In this document: positions 26,452 through 34,995 of the stretch, one piece after another | Position numbering within the stretch: the first letter of the stretch is position 1 | How the letters are laid out: every line of letters starts with the position of its first letter | Assembly: GCF_000787815.1 (NCBI RefSeq) | Contig: NZ_BBPO01000042.1 | Span: 5,092-69,091, forward strand | Origin: Streptacidiphilus neutrinimicus | GTDB taxonomy: Bacteria; Actinomycetota; Actinomycetes; Streptomycetales; Streptomycetaceae | Reading direction: 5' to 3' | DNA: 64,000 nt | Made by a program: the position numbers and the translations under genes | The notes under the pieces: generated by a model | Told to the model about the DNA's origin: nothing | Databases searched by the model: none | Seen by the model: the letters and a program-made list of their open reading frames with translations, nothing else

Positions 26452-26919
26452 ATGACCATGGCCTACCTTGCCAACCGCGACCAGCAGCAGACCCTGGAAT
26501 GGCTCGACGGGGGACTGTTCACGGTCCTGCTCGACAGCCAGGCCACCCAAGGCCGGCTCACCGTCGGACGCTTCGACGTCGCCAAGGACGAGGCCCCGCC
26601 CTTCCACCTCCACACCCGCGACGACGAGGTGTTCCTCCTCCTCAAGGGCGAGGCGCTCGTGTGGGTCGGCGACGAGCGCCACGAACTGTCCGAGGGCGGC
26701 ATCGTCTACCTGCCGCGCAACATCCCCCACGGCTACCGCATCACCTCGGACCACGCAGACCTCCTCCTGATGGCCACCCCCGCAGGTATCGAGGAGATGT
26801 TCCGGCATGCCGGACGCGACATCACCACCCCCCGCCCTGAAGGGTTCGAGATCACCAAGGAGAAGCTCGCCGAGGCCGCCGCCCTGCGCGGCAACATCAT
26901 CCTTGGACCTCCCCGCTGA
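26452..26919 (+). CDS. Cupin-domain protein (quercetin 2,3-dioxygenase-like)
   Basis: 155 residues; ATG at 26452 after GGAGACGCC (a second ATG two codons on is equally possible). Cupin motif 1 is PPFHLHTRDDEVFLLLKGEALVWV, with metal ligands H, H and E; motif 2 is YLPRNIPHGYRITSDHADLL. One beta-barrel plus a C-terminal helical tail. The fold binds Fe/Mn/Ni; the substrate cannot be deduced. Confidence 0.82.
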   Translation: MTMAYLANRDQQQTLEWLDGGLFTVLLDSQATQGRLTVGRFDVAKDEAPPFHLHTRDDEVFLLLKGEALVWVGDERHELSEGGIVYLPRNIPHGYRITSDHADLLLMATPAGIEEMFRHAGRDITTPRPEGFEITKEKLAEAAALRGNIILGPPR

Positions 26920-26946
26920 CCGGCTCGAATCGAGTAGCCCGCGCCC

Positions 26947-27096
26947 ATGGACGAGCACGTCTGGGCGATGCAGGAGGCCAAGGGCTCGCTGGACGTGACC
27001 GTCATCGGCGACGGGGGCAGGCAAGGCATCGAGGTGTACGACCCGGTGCGGCTCGCACAGTCGGTGACGGGTGAGCCGGTTCCGCTCGGGCGGTGA
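26947..27096 (+). CDS. Short hypothetical protein, possibly a fragment
   Basis: 49 residues (MDEHVWAMQEAKG...VTGEPVPLGR), ATG to TGA. Good codon bias but no ribosome site and no known motif; it may be the tail of a lost gene. Confidence 0.35.
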   Translation: MDEHVWAMQEAKGSLDVTVIGDGGRQGIEVYDPVRLAQSVTGEPVPLGR

Positions 27097-27448
27097 ACTG
27101 GGCGGTGTTCTTCTGCCCCTGGTGGGGCGTACGCCAGATGTTCGTCGTCACGGACCCAGGCCAGGTGAGGCTGCTGCGCACGTCGTCCTCTCGAACTACA
27201 CGGATCCCAGCGACCCGCACCTCAGCCGCCGTCTCCAGCCCAGGGTCGGCACCACCTGGGTGAGGCCGACCCGACACCCCGAGCGTCTTGGGGCTCTGAT
27301 CAAGAATCAGCTCCACCCTGTCGCCCCGACGCCGAGGCAGTAGACGGCGAAGCAGAAGACGGCGAGGCAGCGGACGCCGAAGCCCCAACGGCCGTGAGCC
27401 CGCAGCGCCGGCGGGTCTTCCGGCCGTCGGCGCGAGCCCGCGGATCGC
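27097..27448. other. Gene-poor region with remnant-like frames
   Basis: A plus frame around 27160-27345 (VVLSNYTDPSDPHLSRRL...ALIKNQLHPV) looks once-coding but is not assignable and breaks into the 15-bp repeat at 27331. I call no gene. Confidence 0.35.
27331..27390. repeat. Four imperfect 15-bp tandem units
   Basis: Units of the form GCCGAGGCAGTAGAC, GGCGAAGCAGAAGAC, GGCGAGGCAGCGGAC, GCCGAAGCCCCAACG. In one plus frame they spell an acidic Ala/Glu/Asp/Gly repeat. Confidence 0.7.
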
Positions 27449-28038
27449 CTATCGGGTGAGGGTGTGGAACGCGAGGTGCCGCCCATGACCTTGCCCGATG
27501 GCGAGGGCGAACCACAGGCGCAGCACCCCGTCGACCACGTCCTGTTGGTCCGGCCCGAGATACATCGGCCGCAGGCCCACCGCTTCGATGAGCGCGTCCA
27601 TGTGGGCACGGTCGTTTCGGGGGCGGAGTAGAACATGTCGGCTCGGGCGCCGCCGAAGCCCGGGTCGGCGAGGTTCTCGCCGCCCAGGGTGTTGAACGCG
27701 CGGGCGTAGCGGGCCTTGGGCGCGTGGCGGGCGACGAGGTCGGCGTGGTGGGCGACGGGGCCGCCGATGTTGTTGGCGGCGTCGACGACGAGCTTGCCGG
27801 CCAACTGGGCGCCGTGGGTGATCAGGAGGTCTTCGACGGCGGTGGCAGGGACGGCGAGGACGACGGTGTCGGCCTTCGCGACGGCGTCGGCCACGGGGGC
27901 GGTGGTGGCGCCGCTGTCCTGGGCGGCGGTTTCGGTGTCGGGGGTGCGGGAGCCGAAGACGGTGGGGAGTCCCGCGCGGGCGAAGGCTCGGCCGAGGGTG
28001 CCGCCGATGAATCCGGTTCCGATGACTGCGACGGTCAT
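27449..28038 (-). pseudogene. NADPH-dependent F420-reductase-like dinucleotide-binding protein, frameshifted
   Basis: ATG at 28038. Rossmann start MTVAVIGTGFIGGTLGRAFARAG, then FGSRTPDTE, VLAVPATAVEDLL, VVDAANNIGGP and RAFNTLGGENLADPGFGG, the usual profile of the NAD(P)-binding F420-reductase/ProC-like family. The frame breaks near 27612 (a base appears missing in the run after ADMFYSAPET). The correct C-terminus (MDALIEAVGLRPMYLGPDQQDVVDGVL...GQGHGRHLAF) continues in another frame to a TAG at 27449. One base restores the whole gene, so this is either a recent mutation or a sequencing error. Confidence 0.8.
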
Positions 28039-28088
28039 GGTGCTTCTCCTAGCGAATGCTGCGCTTGCGAAAGGTGGGCGGGTTGCGG

Positions 28089-28871
28089 TCAGGCGCCGAG
28101 GGCGGCGATGACCGTCTGGGCGACCTTGCGGCCGGAGTACTGCTGCTGGCCGGTGACCAGTCGGCCGTCGCGGACGGCGAAAGCCTTGAACAGGCCCGCG
28201 CTGATGTAGTTGGCGCCGCGTGCGCGCAGTGCGTCCTCGGCGCGCCAGGGCATGACCTGTATGCCGGCGGCCCGGTCGCTGTAGTCCTCCTCGACGTTGG
28301 AGAAGCCGGTCAGGGTGCGTCCGGCGACCAGGGGCGTGCCGTCGCTCAGATCGCAGTCGACCAGGGCGGCGACACCGTGGCAGTACGCTGCGACGATCTT
28401 CTCCGTGTCCCAGAAGGTCCGGATGGCCCGGTGGAGCGGCTTGCTGTCGCGGAAGGTGAACATCGGGGACTGGCCGCCGGCGATGAGCAGGGCCTGGAAC
28501 CGGGACAGGTCCAGACTGTCCAGCGCCGGGGTGTCCTCCAGCAGGGCGGCCAGTTCGGGCGTGTTCACGAAGCCCATGGTGATCAGGTCCTCCGCCGCCC
28601 ACCTGGACGGGTCGCGGGGGTCGGACAGGGCATCCATGGCGACTGGTCCGCCGGACGGCGAGGCGATGGTGACCTGGAATCCGGCTTCGGTCAGCTCGTA
28701 GTAGGGGTGGGTGAGTTCCGCTCCCCAGAAGCCCACGGGCCAGTTGTTGTTGCTGCTCACGGACGGGTTGGCGACCACGATCAGGATTTCGCGCGGACGG
28801 CTGCTGAGGGAGTCGACGCGCATGTGGTGGTCGGACGAGAGGGCGGCGACATCCGCCGGGCTGTCGGACAT
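28089..28871 (-). CDS. DJ-1/PfpI-type (class I glutamine amidotransferase-like) protein
   Basis: 260 residues from ATG at 28871, chosen for GGAGG 9 bp upstream. Hsp31-like DJ-1 superfamily: ILIVVANPSVSSNNNWPVGFWGAELTHPYYEL, acidic residue in the ELTHPY segment, nucleophile Cys in VAAYCHGVAALVDC. Relatives are glyoxalase III/deglycase or chaperone-like. Its upstream region is the perfect palindrome at 28913-28930 shared with the divergent MarR-PDZ gene, so it is the probable target of that regulator. The frameshifted Rossmann gene follows 50 bp downstream on the same strand. Confidence 0.88.
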   Translation of the reverse strand: MSDSPADVAALSSDHHMRVDSLSSRPREILIVVANPSVSSNNNWPVGFWGAELTHPYYELTEAGFQVTIASPSGGPVAMDALSDPRDPSRWAAEDLITMGFVNTPELAALLEDTPALDSLDLSRFQALLIAGGQSPMFTFRDSKPLHRAIRTFWDTEKIVAAYCHGVAALVDCDLSDGTPLVAGRTLTGFSNVEEDYSDRAAGIQVMPWRAEDALRARGANYISAGLFKAFAVRDGRLVTGQQQYSGRKVAQTVIAALGA

Positions 28872-28912
28872 GACGAGAACCTCCGGACAATGGTGCATCG
28901 GTCGGAACCAGT

Positions 28913-28930
28913 TTGCTTGAGTTCAAGCAA
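28913..28930. promoter_or_regulatory. MarR operator between the DJ-1-type gene and marR-PDZ
   Basis: TTGCTTGA-GT-TCAAGCAA: an 18-bp site with perfect 8-bp arms and 2-bp centre, typical of MarR dimers. It lies 42 bp from the DJ-1 start and 37 bp from the MarR start, placed to control both promoters. Confidence 0.8.
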
Positions 28931-28966
28931 TCGTCCCGACGGAGGTATTCCCCTAATCTGGAGAGC

Positions 28967-29779
28967 ATGGGCATGGGCATGAGCCGAAGCGAGGAAACGG
29001 CGTCCCGCGACAGCGTCGACGCCGTCATCGACCAGTGGGCACGAGAGCGCCCTGACCTGCCCGTCGCCCCGGTCGGGGTGGTCACCCGCCTGGCCCGGGT
29101 CCGCACCCATCTGGATGCCGCCCTCGCCGAGGTGTTCGCCGGCTTCGACCTGACCCCGGCCGACTTCCAGGCCCTGGTCACCCTGCGCCGCATCGGTTCC
29201 CCGTACCGCATGGGCCAGGCCCGCCTGATGGACGCGCTCGGCCTGACCTCCGGCACCGTCAGCGTGCGCCTCGCGCGCCTGGAGCAACGCGGTGTGGTGG
29301 TCCGCGAACCGGACCCCGCGGACAAGCGCAGCAGCACGGTCCGCCTGACCGACAAAGGCCTGGAGCTGTTCGACCGGATAGCCCCCCTCCACCTCACCAG
29401 TGAGGACCGGCTCCTGTCCGCGCTCACTCCCGACGAGCAGACCCAGCTCGCGAACCTGCTCCGCAAGCTCCTCGCCTCCTTCGAGCACACCGGACCCCAA
29501 GCGGCCCGCATGTGGGGGATGACCCTCGAACCCGCCCGGACCGCCCGCCTGCGCCGCGCCGCGGTCGGCCTGAGCGACCGGCCCGGCCTCCTGGTCACCC
29601 ACGTCGCCGCCGACAGCCCGGCCCACCGGGCCGGCATCAAGTGCGGCGACCTCATCACCCACCGCACCACCCGGCCGGTGCGCACCACCGAGGACCTCAC
29701 CGCCCCCGACGGGCAGCCGGTCGCGCTGCGACTGCTGCGCGGCGACCGGCGCGTGGAGGCCACGCTCTTCGCGAGCTGA
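28967..29779 (+). CDS. MarR-family regulator with C-terminal PDZ domain
   Basis: 270 residues; ATG at 28967 with GGAG upstream (other in-frame starts lie 6-12 bases on). MarR wHTH at about 45-165: AGFDLTPADFQALVTLRRIG, MDALGLTSGTVSVRLARLEQRGVVVREPDPADKRSSTVRLTDKG. After a helix, about residues 190-270 form a PDZ-like domain: RRAAVGLSDRPGLLVTHVAADSPAHRAGIKCGDLI, then VALRLLRGDRRVEATL. PDZ domains bind C-terminal peptides and are rare on cytoplasmic one-component regulators. The combination suggests a peptide or protein-tail signal. It is divergent from the DJ-1-type gene over a shared operator. Confidence 0.88.
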   Translation: MGMGMSRSEETASRDSVDAVIDQWARERPDLPVAPVGVVTRLARVRTHLDAALAEVFAGFDLTPADFQALVTLRRIGSPYRMGQARLMDALGLTSGTVSVRLARLEQRGVVVREPDPADKRSSTVRLTDKGLELFDRIAPLHLTSEDRLLSALTPDEQTQLANLLRKLLASFEHTGPQAARMWGMTLEPARTARLRRAAVGLSDRPGLLVTHVAADSPAHRAGIKCGDLITHRTTRPVRTTEDLTAPDGQPVALRLLRGDRRVEATLFAS

Positions 29780-29860
29780 CCGCTTCCCGACCCGCCCGCT
29801 TTCCGACCCGCCCGCTTTCCGACCTGCCCGCTTTTCCGACCTGACCGCTCCCCGACCTGA
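29780..29860. repeat. Five tandem 16/17-bp units after marR-PDZ
   Basis: Units 29780-29795, 29796-29811, 29812-29827, 29828-29844 and 29845-29860 follow the pattern CCGCTTTCCGACC(C/T)G(C/A). They fill the whole spacer up to the ribosome site (AAGGGAG) of the next gene and start within the marR stop region. Confidence 0.85.
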
Positions 29861-29880
29861 CCCGCAAGGGAGTCCCAGCC

Positions 29881-30563
29881 ATGACCGAAGACCCGCTCGG
29901 CACCACGGCGGGGGCGGGGCCGGCCGGCTTCAGCACCGCCCGCCTCGAAGCCTTCAGCGACGGCGTATTCGCCATTGCGATCACCTGCTCGTCCTGGACC
30001 TCAACGTTCCGCAGCCCGACAGCCTGCATGGGACCTCGCTGGCGAACGCGCTGGCCCACCAGTGGCCCTCGTACTTCGCCTACCTGGTGAGCTTCCTGGT
30101 GATCGGCATCATCTGGATCAACCACCACACCATGTGCGCGCTGGCGCGGCGGGTGGACCGGCGGACGCTGTTCGCCAACCTCTTCCTCCTGCTGACCGTC
30201 TCCGTGATCCCGTACCCCACCAGGATGCTGGCCGCCTACCTCACGGTCCCCGGCCGCGACGGCCACACCGCCGCCGCCCTGTACGCCGCGACCATGGTCG
30301 TCATGGGCGCCGCGTTCAGCCTGCTGTTCCTTGCCTTCACACGTGACGCGCGTGCCCTGCACACTCCCATCGCCGCCGAGGATCTGCGGGCCGCGCGACG
30401 TCGCTTCGGCATCGGCGGCATGTGCTACCTCGCGACCGTCGGCCTGGCCTACCTCAGCCCGGTCGCCATGCTCGCGACTCACGCGCTGCTCGCCGTGTAC
30501 TACTGCTTCGACCAGCTCGGGGCGGCCCGCAGACGTCCGACCGCCCCGCCGCCTGGTTTGTAG
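29881..30563 (+). pseudogene. TMEM175-like (DUF1211) potassium-channel family protein, frameshifted
   Basis: ATG at 29881 with AAGGGAG upstream. The family hallmark RLEAFSDGVFAIAIT is present (RxxxFSD filter helix). The frame breaks at about 29984: ATCACCTGCTCG should read ITLLVLDLNVPQP with one more base. The correct protein continues in the next frame (SYFAYLVSFLVIGIIWINHHTM...) through five further helices to TAG 30563. Bacterial TMEM175 proteins are tetrameric K+ channels with six helices. Either a single-base deletion or a sequencing error. Confidence 0.82.
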
Positions 30564-30698
30564 TCCCGTAGCTGTTCTCCCGTGAACCGGTGAGAGTTGA
30601 CCGTGTGGGAGATTCGCGCGAAGGGGTGGAAAGGCCCGCTGTGCGAGTCCGGCGCCCCGGGCCGCCGGAGCCCAGCGGCAGTCGCCATCGAGTAACTT

Positions 30699-31403
30699 TC
30701 AAATCCTGTGTATCGATGAGTGTGGTCGGACTTCCCAGGTCGGCCGTTGGAGCTGATCGTTGTACACAATGATGTCGGCATGGTCGGTTGGGCGGGCTGT
30801 TGCGAAGTAGAGCCGCTGGGAGGGGATATACCGGTTGCGCCAGGACCGTTCGATTTCGGCGGCGTCGGTGGTGGATCCGGCCAGCGCTGCGCCTCGGTCC
30901 CGGGCCCGATCTACTGTCTGCTCGAATGGGACGGACACGAGGATGCGCAGGTCCCACCGGTCGATGAGTTCTGGGCGCAGGAGGAAGACACCGTCGAAGA
31001 GCAGTACGGCGTCTGCGGGGGCTGTCGTGGCCGGCAGGGACGATGGGGTGTCTGTGTCGGCGTCGTAGACCGCGTGTTGGAACCTTCGGTCTCCGCCTGG
31101 GCCCAGCGGGTCGAGCAGGACCCGGCACAGCGCGGCGTGGTCGTGGGCGTCGAAGTAGCAGCCTTCGGCGGAGTACTGGCCGCGTCGGTAGCGCTGTGCA
31201 CGGGGGACGAGGAAGTCGTCGATGGTCGCGCGGATGACGTCGCGTTCCTGCGCGCGCAGGACGACGGCAAGCTCATCGGCCAGCGTGGTCTTGCCGGAGG
31301 CGGGCGCCCCATCGATGGCGACCCGCAGTGGGTGCGCGGTCGTGACTGACCTGATCGCCTCGGCCAGCCGACTGATGAGCTCGCCGCGGGTGCCTTGGTC
31401 CAT
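30699..31403 (-). CDS. Uridine kinase / phosphoribulokinase-like P-loop kinase
   Basis: 234 residues from ATG at 31403 (GAGAGAGG upstream). Walker A GAPASGKTT at about 32-40, then ATIDDFLVPRAQRY (the DDF substrate motif of uridine-kinase-like proteins), HDHAALCRVLLDPLGPGG and VLLFDGVFLLRPEL (Walker B-like). The second half has R-rich lid helices (RARDRGAAL; RYIPSQRLY). Members phosphorylate nucleosides or related small molecules. Stand-alone gene; the exact substrate is uncertain. Confidence 0.85.
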   Translation of the reverse strand: MDQGTRGELISRLAEAIRSVTTAHPLRVAIDGAPASGKTTLADELAVVLRAQERDVIRATIDDFLVPRAQRYRRGQYSAEGCYFDAHDHAALCRVLLDPLGPGGDRRFQHAVYDADTDTPSSLPATTAPADAVLLFDGVFLLRPELIDRWDLRILVSVPFEQTVDRARDRGAALAGSTTDAAEIERSWRNRYIPSQRLYFATARPTDHADIIVYNDQLQRPTWEVRPHSSIHRI

Positions 31404-31434
31404 TGCTGCCTCTCTCACGGTGAAGCGCCGCACG

Positions 31435-31830
31435 TCAGGCTGCGGTCGCCGGCTCTCGTTCGATGAGATGACCGTTCTCGAAGCGGGCGCCGGCTCGGAC
31501 GACTGCGACGAGGTGGGGCGCGGTGACCGCCCGCCACCGGGCTTGGGCGGATTCGACGAGCTTGGAGACCATCGCGAGGGCGGCGGCCGGGCTGCCGACG
31601 CCGCGGGTGACCTTGGGTTCGCAGTTTGACCGTGCTGAACGTCGATTCGATTGGATTTGTCGTACGCAGATGGACCCAATGTTCCGCAGGGAAGTCGTAG
31701 AACGCCAGCAGTTCGTCGACCTCGCCGGTGATCTTCTTGACGGCGTTGGGCCACTTCGGCCCGTACGCCCTCTCGAATGCCTTGATCGCCTTCTCTGCGT
31801 TCGTGCGGTCCTCGGCGGTGTAGATCTCCT
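31435..31830 (-). pseudogene. IS256 (Mutator)-family transposase C-terminal remnant
   Basis: Minus-strand residues EIYTAEDRTNAEKAIKAFERAYG, WPNAVKKITGEVDELLAFYDFPAEHW, HLRTTNPIESTFSTVKLRT and then, after a one-base insertion near 31618, KVTRGVGSPAAALAMVFKL-type sequence to a TGA at 31435. TTNPIEST is the IS256 hallmark. The N-terminal two thirds with the first catalytic Asp are absent, so the element cannot transpose itself. It abuts a truncated Nudix gene. Confidence 0.85.
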
Positions 31831-31977
31831 CTCGCGGGCGGCGGCCTGCTCAACGGTCTCGCCGTCGTCCGCGATGCCGGCCGGGTGCTCCCAACCCCGC
31901 GTGTCGGTGATGAACCTGTGCTGCCGCCACCCTCGCGCGGTGGTCTGCGGCCAGTGCAGAACGGTGACGTGCGACAC
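31831..31977 (-). pseudogene. Truncated Nudix hydrolase
   Basis: From GTG at 31977 the frame reads VTVLHWPQTTARGWRQHRF, GWEHPAGIADDGETVEQAAARE: the first two thirds of the Nudix box (G-x5-E-x7-RE) are perfect. It then runs straight into IS256 transposase sequence, losing the rest of the box and the protein. Confidence 0.75.
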
Positions 31978-32058
31978 ATTCCTCGTCTCTTCCCATCCCA
32001 TGCCTGGACAGATTCGAAAAGCGGACAAAAGCTACGTTCGTCACATGAGGAGGTCCCC

Positions 32059-32355
32059 ATGGCCCCCGCGGTGCCAAAGGGGGAAGGCCGGAAAGAGGCA
32101 TCCGCTGACTGGCGCAGTCGTGCCAACTGCATCGGCGTCGACCCCGAGATCTTCTTCCCCATCTCCTCGACTGGGCTGGGGCGGATCCAGGCGCAGGCGG
32201 CGAAGCAGGTCTGCGGAGCCTGCACCGTCGCCAACGACTGCGCCCGCTGGGCGCTACGGCATGGCGAGCTCTACGGAATCTGGGGCGGTCTGGATGAGGA
32301 AGACCGGCGCGCCGCCCGTCGGGCTGTCTGGCGATCATCAGGCAAGAGCGCCTGA
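32059..32355 (+). CDS. WhiB-like [4Fe-4S] transcription factor
   Basis: 98 residues; ATG at 32059, ribosome site GAGGAGG. The four iron-sulfur cysteines are C24, C52, C55 and C61 (CxxCx5C), and the G[I/V]WGG turn is at 73-77, followed by the basic DNA-binding tail RRAARRAVWRSSGK. Wbl proteins bind sigma-A/region 4 and tune development or stress genes. Which Wbl it is cannot be decided; the short N-terminus lacks WblA or WhiD specific features. Single gene. Confidence 0.92.
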   Translation: MAPAVPKGEGRKEASADWRSRANCIGVDPEIFFPISSTGLGRIQAQAAKQVCGACTVANDCARWALRHGELYGIWGGLDEEDRRAARRAVWRSSGKSA

Positions 32356-32677
32356 AGCGGAATCCTGCTCGCGTCCATCGTCCTGGGCCGTCGGCGTGAG
32401 TGCGTCCGGCGGCGCGAGTGCGTGCGGACCGAGAGTCGCGAGGGGACCGGTTCCGCCGCGGTCTGTGAAACGCAGTCACCGCAGTGCATAAACGATGCGT
32501 CACCGATGCAAGGCGAGGCCGCCGGGCCCGGGTGCGGATCTTTGGAGCGAGGCGTGGGAAAGCACCGTGACGCCCGAACCTGCGACACCCGATCGCTTGT
32601 CCGTCCGGTCGAGACGTCGAAGTGCGATTCCTCGGCTGGCCGCCGCGTCTTGGACCACGAGCAGAAGGAAGAGTCTG
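32356..32677. other. Intergenic region between WhiB-like and PPOX genes
   Basis: 322 bp. No gene, hairpin or clear operator supported. Confidence 0.4.
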
Positions 32678-33115
32678 GTGAACACCGACGTCGACCGCCA
32701 CGCCCAAGATGAGGAATTCGCTCGGTTCTGGACCCAGCGGCACCTGTGTGTGCTCGCCACCTCCCGTCCTGACGGGTCCGTTCACCTGACACCGGTCGGC
32801 GCGACCTACGAGCCCGAGACCCGCACAGCACGCGTCATCACCAGCTCGACGAGCGTCAAGACGCGTAACATCACGGCGGCCGGAGCATCCGCCCGCGCGG
32901 CACTGACCCAGGTCGACGGACGGCGCTGGACCACCCTCGAGGGCACCGCCACGGTAACGGCGGATCCGGCCTCCGTTGCCGAGGCAGAGCGGCGCTACGC
33001 CGAACGCTACCGTCCCCCGCGGGCCAATCCCCGACGCGTCGTCATCGAGATCGCAGTCGACCGGGTGATGGGCACCGTCCAACCCCCTGCCGCGATTCAG
33101 TCGTTGCGCCCGTGA
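32678..33115 (+). CDS. PPOX-class (pyridoxamine-oxidase fold) F420- or flavin-dependent enzyme
   Basis: 145 residues from GTG at 32678 (GAAGGA upstream). Split-barrel fold: FWTQRHLCVLATSRPDGSVHLTPVGATYEPET, ARVITSSTSVKTRNI, ARAALTQVDGRRWTTLEGTATV. The pattern matches the actinobacterial 'PPOX class probable F420-dependent' subgroup, which reduces small molecules or biliverdin-like compounds with F420H2 or FMN. Cofactor choice is not certain from sequence alone. Confidence 0.85.
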   Translation: MNTDVDRHAQDEEFARFWTQRHLCVLATSRPDGSVHLTPVGATYEPETRTARVITSSTSVKTRNITAAGASARAALTQVDGRRWTTLEGTATVTADPASVAEAERRYAERYRPPRANPRRVVIEIAVDRVMGTVQPPAAIQSLRP

Positions 33116-33463
33116 TGGCCTGCGGACACCACCTCCCCGCAGGCCAGGCCGCCAGCAGATCCACCCAGGCGCCCCCGTTCCGGCGGCCGTGCACGCAGCC
33201 GCGCCGACCACGCATCGGCACTGTCATTCACCGCGAAGCCAGTGCGTGTCGTGCTCTCGCGTGGTTCGTGGGGCTATGGAAGCCTGACCTCTTGCAGTGC
33301 TGTTCCGCGCGCTGCTCCGAACATGACGAGCATGCACCGCCTGCTGCATCAAACCGTGGCCGACTCCATCCGCACGGCTGTGGACCGACCGCGTCGAAGA
33401 AGCGTTGAGCCACCCCGGCTGCCTGCCGCTGCAGCGCAGCTCATCTCCCACCGTGCCCTGGTC
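33116..33463. other. Intergenic region without a supported gene
   Basis: 348 bp between convergent PPOX and DUF2071 genes. Nothing recognisable on either strand. Confidence 0.4.
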
Positions 33464-34228
33464 TCAGCACACGAGCGACGGCGAGCCGAAGCGGACCTGA
33501 ACATGCGAGGCCCACGCGGCGTGGACCACAGGGTTGCTCAGCCCGGAAAGGCCGCACACATCGGTGAGAGTCTGCCGGATGAACTCTACGTGCATACGCC
33601 GAAGCGGCCACCTGTCGTGCTCGGTGGGCAGATACCAGGTTCTGCCCGCATGCCGGGTGTGGAGGCCCCAACGGTCGGTCAGAAAGTGATCGATGTCGTC
33701 ACGTGCGTGTGTGCCGGTCACCGAAGTCGCCAACCGTAGCTGGCGACATCGTCCCGCCCGCGTCAGGCCCTGAATCCGCCACTCGTGCCTGTTCCCCGAC
33801 GCCGCATGGTCCACCCGGGACCAGCGGTACGGAAGCCCGAATGCGACCCGCGCTGTCATGCAGGAGAGGAGCCTGGAGCACTCCAAGGTCAAGAACAGCA
33901 CCCCGCGGCGCCCCTGTCGATCAACCGTGTACAGGCGGATGTTGCACTCCCCGAACGAGCCGACCCAGGGCAGTACCGGCCCTTTCCCGATACCGAGGTC
34001 ACGCATCGCGAACGGCACCAGACCCACGTATGACCAGCCCTCGTACGAGTCGACGCGCACACCTGGAGGCATGAATGCCTCAAGAACACCCGGCCGGACA
34101 GGCCAGTGGAGGAACATCACATCCGTCCACTGCTGGTGCAGGATCGGACGGCCCACCGGCCTGGCAGCCTCGGCCGTCAGCTCCTCGGCGGAGCGCCACG
34201 TCGCATTCGCAGAAGAGCCCGCTGTCAT
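33464..34228 (-). CDS. DUF2071 (YqjF-like) protein
   Basis: 254 residues from ATG at 34228. Family features: QQWTDVMFLHWPVRPGVLEAFMPPGVRVDSYEGWSYVGLVPFAM, PVLPWVGSFGECNIRLYTVD, GRRGVLFLTLECSRLLSCMTAR, HFLTDRWGLHTRHAGRTWYLPTEHDRWPLR. YqjF/acetoacetate-decarboxylase-like fold, function unknown. A second copy, frameshifted, lies at 60226-60991; the two share segment order and motifs, so they are paralogs. Confidence 0.85.
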   Translation of the reverse strand: MTAGSSANATWRSAEELTAEAARPVGRPILHQQWTDVMFLHWPVRPGVLEAFMPPGVRVDSYEGWSYVGLVPFAMRDLGIGKGPVLPWVGSFGECNIRLYTVDRQGRRGVLFLTLECSRLLSCMTARVAFGLPYRWSRVDHAASGNRHEWRIQGLTRAGRCRQLRLATSVTGTHARDDIDHFLTDRWGLHTRHAGRTWYLPTEHDRWPLRRMHVEFIRQTLTDVCGLSGLSNPVVHAAWASHVQVRFGSPSLVC

Positions 34229-34599
34229 GGATCCCACAGTGCTTCGGCACCCACGTTCGGACACGGCGCATCGATCGTGCAGCACCCTGACGCGCTGCCG
34301 CGATGTCCACCTCGCCTTCGCCACCGCAGGTGAGGTCCAACGAGCCGTCGACCGTGTGCGTGCCGTCCCGGACGCACCGTGACTACGGTGGTGAAACCGA
34401 ACCCGCGCTGGGCCCTCCGCCGCACCTTCCCAGGCCATCACCGGTTCGGCGCGGGGAAGTTGCAAGGCTGATCGGGAGCGGCAGGTTGCGAGCAGACGGG
34501 CTGTGCAGAGAGAGGGAACCGGCACGTCGTCCCCGCTGTGGGCGGTGTGCCGGTGCCTGCCCCTGGCACCCATCCCGCCGGGCGGGCTCGGCTCCCGGA
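34229..34599. other. Intergenic region without a supported gene
   Basis: 371 bp downstream of the STAS gene. Long open frames here are antisense or compositional; no motif supports them. Confidence 0.4.
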
Positions 34600-34995
34600 C
34601 TACCCCGGCGTGTGTCCCAGGCGCTGGTCCGGTGGTGGCTGGGCTGCCGCGAGTGCGGTTTCGAGGTCCGGGTGGATCCGGAAGAGGCTGGTGGCCTCGG
34701 TGAGCTCCAGCACCCGGGCGGTTGCGGCGGGCAGTTTGCACAGGTGGATCGGGATGCCCAGGGGTTCGGCGCGCAGCCGCAGCCCGAGCAGGCCGTTGAG
34801 GGCGGTGGAGGTGAAGAAGGTGACCTCCGCGAGGTCGACCACGACGGCGTGGAAGCCCGCCAGCGGCTTGTCGAAGGCAAGCGTGTCCGTCGCGCCGTAG
34901 TCCAGGTCGCCGAAGAGGTGGTAGACCAGCACGTCGTTCAAGGACTCGGTGGTGCAGCGCGCCGGCCAGCGGGATGAATCGCCGGCGACGGTCAT
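34600..34995 (-). CDS. STAS-domain anti-sigma-factor antagonist
   Basis: 131 residues; ATG at 34995 overlapping the upstream gene's TGA by one base, GGAGG upstream. Single STAS domain: LVYHLFGDLDYGATDTLAF, AVVVDLAEVTFFTSTALNGLLGLRLRAEPLGI. The Ser/Thr in FFTSTALNG is at the place of the phosphorylatable Ser of SpoIIAA. Partner-switching protein that would bind an RsbW-type kinase; one such kinase is encoded at 6016-6642. Confidence 0.85.
   Translation of the reverse strand: MTVAGDSSRWPARCTTESLNDVLVYHLFGDLDYGATDTLAFDKPLAGFHAVVVDLAEVTFFTSTALNGLLGLRLRAEPLGIPIHLCKLPAATARVLELTEATSLFRIHPDLETALAAAQPPPDQRLGHTPG

Noticed and set aside
27071-27343. Plus frame ending in ALIKNQLHPV
   Set aside because: Some natural-looking stretches but no start, no family and a broken end in a repeat; left as a remnant note.
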